This document shows positions 14,031-19,022 of a DNA stretch of 19,022 nt, piece after piece. Every line of letters begins with the position of its first letter. Position 1 is the first letter of the stretch. The position numbers were made by a program, and so were the translations under genes. Source of the DNA: Oceanospirillaceae bacterium (lineage in GTDB: Bacteria > Pseudomonadota > Gammaproteobacteria > Pseudomonadales > Balneatricaceae). Below the pieces are notes generated by a model that saw only the letters and a program-made list of their open reading frames with translations, did no database searches and had not been told where the DNA came from. Location of the stretch: positions 16,241-35,262 of the forward strand of contig DPHB01000065.1 of NCBI GenBank assembly GCA_003521845.1, in the 5' to 3' direction.

Positions 14031-16019
14031 ATGCAACATGACCATGGATCGTCACATGAATCACTCAAGGACTGGTTTGGGTTTGATCAATTTCGTGCCG
14101 GACAAGAACAAACGATTAAGCAGTTATTATCAGGCCAGTCTTCACTGGCTATATTTCCCACGGGTTCGGGTAAATCTTTATGCTACCAGTATACGGCCAT
14201 GATGCTACCTCACTTGACCTTGGTGGTGTCGCCGCTGCTGGCACTGATGAAAGATCAGCGCGAATTTTTGGCGGCCAAGGGTATCCCAGCGGCCAGCATC
14301 GACTCCACCCTGACACGCGAAGAAAGCCGGCAGGTGATGAATGATGTGCGTGGCGGCAAAATTAAAATTTTAATGGTTTCTGTGGAGCGTTTTAAAAATG
14401 AACGCTTTCGGCAATTTATCAGCTCAATTGATTTATCCATGCTAGTGGTGGATGAAGCCCACTGCATCTCCGAATGGGGGCATAATTTTCGCCCTGACTA
14501 CCTCAAGCTCCCCAGTTATTGTGCGCAACTAGGTATCCCCTTGGTGTTACTACTCACCGCCACAGCCACGGCCTCGGTGAAACAGGATATGGCTAATAAA
14601 TTTGGCATTGCCGATGAGCATATTGTGCAAACTGGGTTTTATCGCCACAACTTGGACTTGGATGTGCTACCCATAACGGCGGCCCAGCGAGACAGCAAAC
14701 TGCTGGCGCAGCTGCAGCAATATGCTCAAGACCAAGCCACCGGTATCGTTTATGTCACCTTACAACACACGGCAGAAACTGTGGCCGCCTACCTTCAAGC
14801 CCACGGCATTCGTGCCGCCGCTTATCATGCTGGGTTTGACAATGACAAGCGTCAGCAAATCCAATTCGATTTTATGGCCGGCAACTACCAACTTGTGGTG
14901 GCAACCATCGCCTTCGGTATGGGCATAGACAAAGCCAATATCCGCTTTGTAATACATTACGATTTACCCAAATCCATAGAAAACTACAGCCAAGAAATAG
15001 GCCGCGCCGGGCGTGACGGGCAGCCCGCCAAATGCACCACCTTTGCAAACTTGGATGGCCTCAATACCTTGGAAAATTTTGTCTATGGCGACACACCAGA
15101 ATTAACCTACATACAAATGCTAGTGGATACTATTCGCCAAGAAAGCCAAAGTAGCAGACAAAGTAGCAACCAGAATGTCACTTGGGAACTGCAAATTGCC
15201 GGGCTTTCCAATCATACCAACATCCGCCAGCTACCCTTAAAGACCTTATTGGTGCAACTAGAGTTAGGCGCTGTACTAACCCCTTTATATAGCTATTTTG
15301 CCGACTTTCGTTACAAGTTTTTATGCCCACAAGAGCACATTTTATCCCTGTTTGAGGGCGAGCGACTGGACTTTTTAACCACCTTGTTCAGCTTATCAAA
15401 CTTCAAAAAAGTCTGGGGCAGCCCAGATTTTGAGATGTTATTTGAAACCTATGGTTATGATCGCCAACGGGTGATTGCAGCCTTAGAGTATTTGCAAGAT
15501 CAGGCTTGCATAGAGCTACAAACTACGCGCATGACAGATGTGTTTGCCGTCAATCTAGACGTGCTTAATCAGCCATCATTAGTGGCCAATTTGCATGCCT
15601 ATTTTGTCGCCAAAGAAGACAAGGAAATACAGCGTATTGCCGCCTTGATTGAATTTTTTGAATCCCCTCAATGCCTAAGCCAAAACCTGGCCCACTACTT
15701 TGACGACCAGGCCGTACCCCAGCATTGTGGGCACTGCAGCGTGTGCCGTGGCCAAGTGGCCAAATTACCCGTCAGCCCAGCCAAACCTTGGCCAGCGCAA
15801 GCAGCATTAGTATCTGCCTTAAGTGAATTACACAACCACTTGGCCAGTAAAACAAGCTTGCCCTTGAGCACAGAAACACGCTGCCGTTTTCTAGTTGGGG
15901 TAATGACGCCACTGTTCAGCCGCAACAAGGTACGCCAACTACCAGGCTTTGGTATGTGTGCTGATTTTCGCTATAGCGATATCCGCCACACAATAAAAAC
16001 CTTGGCGGATTCAAGCTAA
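14031..16019 (+). CDS. RecQ-family ATP-dependent DNA helicase, atypical C-terminal layout
   Basis: 662 residues from ATG 14031 (AAGGAA at 14015-14020); an in-frame ATG at 13998 would add 11 residues. The SF2 helicase core carries FGFDQFRAGQ (16-25), Walker A PTGSGKS (43-49), DEAH with the RecQ aromatic-rich loop (141-157, HCISEWGHNFRPDY), TATAT (176-180), FGMGID (295-300) and QEIGRAGRDG (321-330). In classical RecQ the zinc domain follows the core directly. Here about 200 residues, possibly including a winged helix, come first, and the four cysteines are at 548, 566, 569 and 572. No recognisable HRDC domain follows. It should unwind DNA 3'-5' in repair. The gene is convergent with the SDR gene, and the two stop codons overlap. 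Confidence 0.88.
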   Translation: MQHDHGSSHESLKDWFGFDQFRAGQEQTIKQLLSGQSSLAIFPTGSGKSLCYQYTAMMLPHLTLVVSPLLALMKDQREFLAAKGIPAASIDSTLTREESRQVMNDVRGGKIKILMVSVERFKNERFRQFISSIDLSMLVVDEAHCISEWGHNFRPDYLKLPSYCAQLGIPLVLLLTATATASVKQDMANKFGIADEHIVQTGFYRHNLDLDVLPITAAQRDSKLLAQLQQYAQDQATGIVYVTLQHTAETVAAYLQAHGIRAAAYHAGFDNDKRQQIQFDFMAGNYQLVVATIAFGMGIDKANIRFVIHYDLPKSIENYSQEIGRAGRDGQPAKCTTFANLDGLNTLENFVYGDTPELTYIQMLVDTIRQESQSSRQSSNQNVTWELQIAGLSNHTNIRQLPLKTLLVQLELGAVLTPLYSYFADFRYKFLCPQEHILSLFEGERLDFLTTLFSLSNFKKVWGSPDFEMLFETYGYDRQRVIAALEYLQDQACIELQTTRMTDVFAVNLDVLNQPSLVANLHAYFVAKEDKEIQRIAALIEFFESPQCLSQNLAHYFDDQAVPQHCGHCSVCRGQVAKLPVSPAKPWPAQAALVSALSELHNHLASKTSLPLSTETRCRFLVGVMTPLFSRNKVRQLPGFGMCADFRYSDIRHTIKTLADSS

Positions 16020-16762
16020 AATGGCAAGGGTAATTTTGCCGTGCGGCCGCCATCCACTACCAAAATTTGCCCAGTGATAAACCCCGCCTGTTCACTGGCC
16101 AAAAACACCGCTGCTTGGCCGACGTCCAAAGGCTGGCCTACACGGCCGATGGGGTGCATATCAAACAAGCCTTGCCAAGCGCCACTAACATCCTCTTGCG
16201 CGTTGATATAGGCATCACTCAAGTCGGATTTGATCCAACCTGGTGCAATGGCGTTGCAGCGTACACCGTACGGCCCCAAATCCACGGCCATGGCTTGGGT
16301 CATACTGTGTACAGCCCCCTTAGTCGAACAGTACGCCACATGTTGCGGGTTACTGCCTAAACCTTCGATAGAGCCAATATTAACGATAGCGCCCTTGCTT
16401 TGCTGCAACAAAGGCTGCAAAGCTTGGCTTAAAAACACGGGAGTAGTGACATTCAAAGCCAACATGGCATCCCAGTCCGCGCGCTGCAGCTGCCCCATGG
16501 GTTGTTCAAACATAATGCCAGCGTTGTTGACCAAGGCATGCAAGTGCCCGTAAGTACTAGTGACATACTCAAACACGGTTTCGAAGCTGTCATTAGCTGA
16601 TAAATCAAACTGCATAAAATCCACGTTTGGCTCAGCCAATAGTTCTTCTGGTAGAGCGGAGCGTTGTACCACCAATACCTGAAATCCTGCCGCCACAAAG
16701 GCTTGCGTAATACCCAAACCAATACCGCGGCCGCCACCCGTAACTAGGGCTAATTTTTTCAT
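16016..16762 (-). CDS. Short-chain dehydrogenase/reductase (first of an SDR pair by coordinate)
   Basis: 248 residues, classical SDR length, with ATG 16762 after a strong TAGGAG site. Motifs: cofactor loop TGGGRGIG (8-15), NNAG (79-82), active-site Asn104, Ser131, Tyr144 and Lys148 (YCSTK), and the PGW loop after the active site. The acidic residue that selects NAD at the end of beta-strand 2 is absent (VVQRS), which hints at NADP use; this is inference. Its start is 18 nt after the stop of the upstream SDR gene, so the two are probably one operon. It oxidises or reduces an alcohol/ketone pair; the substrate is unknown. Confidence 0.9.
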   Translation of the reverse strand: MKKLALVTGGGRGIGLGITQAFVAAGFQVLVVQRSALPEELLAEPNVDFMQFDLSANDSFETVFEYVTSTYGHLHALVNNAGIMFEQPMGQLQRADWDAMLALNVTTPVFLSQALQPLLQQSKGAIVNIGSIEGLGSNPQHVAYCSTKGAVHSMTQAMAVDLGPYGVRCNAIAPGWIKSDLSDAYINAQEDVSGAWQGLFDMHPIGRVGQPLDVGQAAVFLASEQAGFITGQILVVDGGRTAKLPLPF

Positions 16763-16780
16763 ATTCGTATCTCCTAAAAC

Positions 16781-17545
16781 CTATCCGTAAACTGGCTTAG
16801 CGCCGGTGACTGGGACAATGGCACCGCACATATAACGCGCCGCATCGGAGGCTAAAAAGGCAATCACATCGGCAATATCTTCGGGCTCGGCAATGCGTCC
16901 AATGGGCACGCTCTTATTAAGCTGAGCAACCGCTGCATCTGGGTCTAGTCCACGACGCTCGAAGCCAGAACGAATCATCGGCGTATTGACCTCGTTGGGG
17001 CACACGGCGTTAACACGAATATTATCCGGAGCATGGTCCACAGCTAAGTTACGGGTGAAGCAGGCCAAGGCACCTTTCGCCGTGCAGTAGGCAATATGCC
17101 CAGGGCCTGGTTCGTTACCCCACACAGAGCTGGTATTAACAATAGCGCCACCACCTGCCGCTTGCATATACGGTATGGCGGCTCGGCACAAATAGAATGC
17201 GGCATTTAGATTAACGCCCATAGAGTCAAACCACATATCATCGGTGGTTTCGAGGATATTACCCCTGGGGATAATACCGGCGTTATTAAGTAGAATATCC
17301 ACGCTACCATAGGTATCGACACAGGCTTGTATTGCGACTTCACAGTCCGCTTTTACGCGCAAGTCTGCAACCTGTGCTTGCACCTGTAAGCCTTGCCCTT
17401 GCCACTCTATCGCAAGGTCTGCAACCTTATCGCTAAAGTCCACCGCCAAAACCTTGGCACCCTCGTTGGCAAACAGCTTTACCAAGCTTTGGCCTATGCC
17501 ACCGGCGGCACCGGTTACCACAACTCGTTGATCTTGAAAGCGCAT
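16781..17545 (-). CDS. Short-chain dehydrogenase/reductase (upstream gene of the SDR pair)
   Basis: 254 residues from ATG 17545, chosen because GGAG stands 7 nt before it; the in-frame ATG at 17557 would place that site inside the gene and adds four residues. Motifs: TGAAGGIG (11-18), Asp36 after beta-strand 2 (AVDFSD, suggesting NAD), NNAG (87-90), Ser140 with Tyr153 and Lys157 (YCTAK). A CPNEVNTPM segment follows the active site. With the following SDR it could perform successive or opposing oxidoreduction steps. The two differ in predicted cofactor, so they are paralogues of the superfamily rather than a recent tandem duplication. Confidence 0.9.
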   Translation of the reverse strand: MRFQDQRVVVTGAAGGIGQSLVKLFANEGAKVLAVDFSDKVADLAIEWQGQGLQVQAQVADLRVKADCEVAIQACVDTYGSVDILLNNAGIIPRGNILETTDDMWFDSMGVNLNAAFYLCRAAIPYMQAAGGGAIVNTSSVWGNEPGPGHIAYCTAKGALACFTRNLAVDHAPDNIRVNAVCPNEVNTPMIRSGFERRGLDPDAAVAQLNKSVPIGRIAEPEDIADVIAFLASDAARYMCGAIVPVTGAKPVYG

Positions 17546-17569
17546 TTTGTTCTCCATTATTATTTTGTT

Positions 17570-17695
17570 GTCATTGCGAGCGCACGTAGACCGTCATTGC
17601 GAGCGCAGCGAAGCAATCTTTCTAACCCTGCACTTCGTCTGCTAGAGATTGCTTCGCTTCGCTCGCAATGACTAGGAATCTTGGCTCGCAATGAC
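17570..17695. repeat. Nested palindromic (REP/MITE-like) element
   Basis: Inner arms 17593-17619 and 17646-17672 (GTCATTGCGAGC... and ...GCTCGCAATGAC, separated by 26 nt) form a long hairpin. Outer partial arms repeat the same 12 bases at 17570-17581 and 17684-17695. It fills most of the 181-bp gap between the flavoenzyme stop and the SDR start. This sequence type is a dispersed extragenic palindrome in many proteobacteria. It may stabilise or attenuate the transcript between the two genes. No transposase is adjacent. Confidence 0.8.
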
Positions 17696-17726
17696 TAGAC
17701 AACTTCGGTCGCATTGCCGGTGCACT

Positions 17727-19022
17727 TTAATAATCCTTTAATAAGCGAATAGCATCATAAAGAGCGGCATGCACATTGCGTCCGGCCCAGGCATCACCGA
17801 TACGATACATATAAAATTGGCCATCTGGATTCTTGTCTAAAAGCTGTGGTTGGTCGGTTTGTATGCCCTGCATATCCACCTCTCCCAAATTACGGCTTAG
17901 GGGGGCCAGTTCGTGATATAGCTCATCATTGGCATCGGTACTGTTTTCTACGATTACCTGATCGACTAGGCGCGTTTGTTGGCTATTGCTGTATTCATTC
18001 CACAAGGTCACTAGCCGTTGCCCACCTTGTTTTTCTACCTTGCGCACTTCCCAATCAGGCGTCAACCGAGCATTATTTGCATATAAATCTCGTAGATAGT
18101 GAGGAAAGTTAACGTCGCCTACGTCGCGACTAACCATGCGATGGGGACTAATAAATTCCAAATTTTCACAGCCATTTTGAAACAAAAACTGCCCTGCACT
18201 CATGGCTTGATGTCCGCCATTGTTATCAAACAAGAGCACTTGCTTGGCCACTTTCACTTGGCCACTTAATACATCCCACAAGCTAGTTAACAAGTGCTCT
18301 CCAGTGATAGGCAAAGGCCGCGGTAAGCCGCCCGTGGCCACAATAACCATGTCTGGCTGACGCTGGGTTATATCGTCTACATCACCCCAAGTTTCATATT
18401 CAAATTCAACACCCAAGCTATCACATTCTTGCTTCAACCAAGCTGGAATACTGGCCATTTCGGCGCGTCGCTCTACACGACTGGCTAAGTTGATTTGCCC
18501 ACCGACTTCGCCCGTGGCTTCTAACACGGTGACCTTGTGGCCCCGCTCTGCTGATACACGGGCGGCTTCAAGGCCAGCAACACCGGCACCAATAACCACT
18601 ACTGTTTTTTGCTCAGAAGCCGCTGTCACTTGATGCGGTATACGGTCTTCACGCCCCGTAGCCACATTATGAATGCACAAAGCCTCGCCTTTTTCATGTA
18701 AACGATCTAGGCAATAACCAGCACCCACACACGGACGTATGCGGTCTTCTTTACCAGCTTTAAGCTTGGCAATAATATTGGGATCGGCCATATGACCACG
18801 AGTCATGCCAATGAGGTCAACGGCGCCAGACTCAATGGCATAACGGGCCGTGGCCACATCTGTTACGCGAGTAGCATGCATAACCGGTAAAGATAGCTCT
18901 TGTTTCAAGCGTGCCGCCAAGGCCAAATGTGGCGCAGACGGATTGCCCATAGGCGGGATACAATCAGCCAAGCCCATATCCGTAGTCAAGTGACCACCTA
19001 CAAAGTTGAAGAAATCTAACTG
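17727..19022 (-). CDS. Old-Yellow-Enzyme/trimethylamine-dehydrogenase-like flavoenzyme (C-terminal part)
   Basis: 431 residues are visible; the frame is open to base 19022, so about 250 N-terminal residues are missing compared with the ~680-residue family. It starts within the FMN TIM barrel (FVGGHL, then GMTRGHMADP, 72-81), continues through an iron-sulfur segment (C98, C104, C116) and then a FAD/NAD(P)-binding half with VVVIGAGVAGLEAA (141-154) and the closing RIGDAWAGRNVHAALYDA. Relatives include 2,4-dienoyl-CoA reductase, trimethylamine and histamine dehydrogenases, and dimethylglycine or N-methylproline demethylases. The CVGAGYC segment replaces the second ligand cysteine by Ala. It lies upstream of the two SDR genes on the same strand, separated only by the palindromic repeat, so a shared catabolic operon is plausible. 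The substrate is uncertain; N-methylated amine is the best guess. Confidence 0.85.
   Translation of the reverse strand, partial: QLDFFNFVGGHLTTDMGLADCIPPMGNPSAPHLALAARLKQELSLPVMHATRVTDVATARYAIESGAVDLIGMTRGHMADPNIIAKLKAGKEDRIRPCVGAGYCLDRLHEKGEALCIHNVATGREDRIPHQVTAASEQKTVVVIGAGVAGLEAARVSAERGHKVTVLEATGEVGGQINLASRVERRAEMASIPAWLKQECDSLGVEFEYETWGDVDDITQRQPDMVIVATGGLPRPLPITGEHLLTSLWDVLSGQVKVAKQVLLFDNNGGHQAMSAGQFLFQNGCENLEFISPHRMVSRDVGDVNFPHYLRDLYANNARLTPDWEVRKVEKQGGQRLVTLWNEYSNSQQTRLVDQVIVENSTDANDELYHELAPLSRNLGEVDMQGIQTDQPQLLDKNPDGQFYMYRIGDAWAGRNVHAALYDAIRLLKDY

Noticed and set aside
17393..17671. 92-codon plus-strand frame across the SDR start and palindromic repeat
   Set aside because: It overlaps the SDR gene antisense and its tail is only translated palindrome sequence.

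Overview
The window looks like a chromosomal segment of a Gram-negative gammaproteobacterium, probably free-living or marine. The reasons are a FimV-type LysM protein, a very large two-partner-secretion exoprotein with an extended signal peptide, a 7TMR-DISM-like sensor kinase, and a palindromic repeat of the GTCATTGCGAGC...GCTCGCAATGAC type. Genus cannot be fixed from the sequence alone; an oligotrophic marine lineage such as Cellvibrionales is a guess. No RNA gene, CRISPR array, insertion sequence or integrase was seen. No gene-free stretch exceeds about 180 bases.

Left region (1-9730, minus strand): a 3089-residue TpsA-type adhesin fills half the window. In order it has an extended signal peptide, a TPS (haemagglutinin-like) domain, three large GLUG-repeat modules of about 0.5 kb-residue scale (473-501 residues each), one MBG-like domain, thirteen 87-residue YDG repeats in perfect 261-bp register, and a Ser/Asn-rich tail. 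Thirty-one bases downstream on the same strand starts a secreted protein with a FimV-type LysM domain, cut by the left edge. No TpsB transporter is visible.

Middle region (9731-12860): a sensor histidine kinase (one anchor helix, periplasmic domain, seven-helix block, HisKA/HATPase) and an OmpR-type response regulator, 2 nt apart, are transcribed divergently from the adhesin. A 109-residue acidic hypothetical gene points back toward the regulator. The main discovery is a 29-bp palindromic element found twice: once upstream of the adhesin (and of the kinase) and once upstream of the 109-residue gene. It sits in the same orientation and at similar distance from both minus-strand genes. This suggests a small local regulon that ties adhesin, LysM protein and the small acidic protein to this two-component system.

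Right region (12936-19022): housekeeping or metabolic genes. A short Ppx/GppA phosphatase (minus) is divergent from a RecQ-family helicase with its zinc cluster placed unusually far downstream (plus). The helicase converges, with stop codons overlapping, on two adjacent short-chain dehydrogenases (minus, likely one operon). Upstream of these, past a nested palindromic repeat, is the C-terminal two thirds of an Old-Yellow-Enzyme/trimethylamine-dehydrogenase-like flavoenzyme, cut by the right edge. The flavoenzyme and two SDRs plausibly form an oxidative catabolic operon, but the substrate cannot be read from the sequence.
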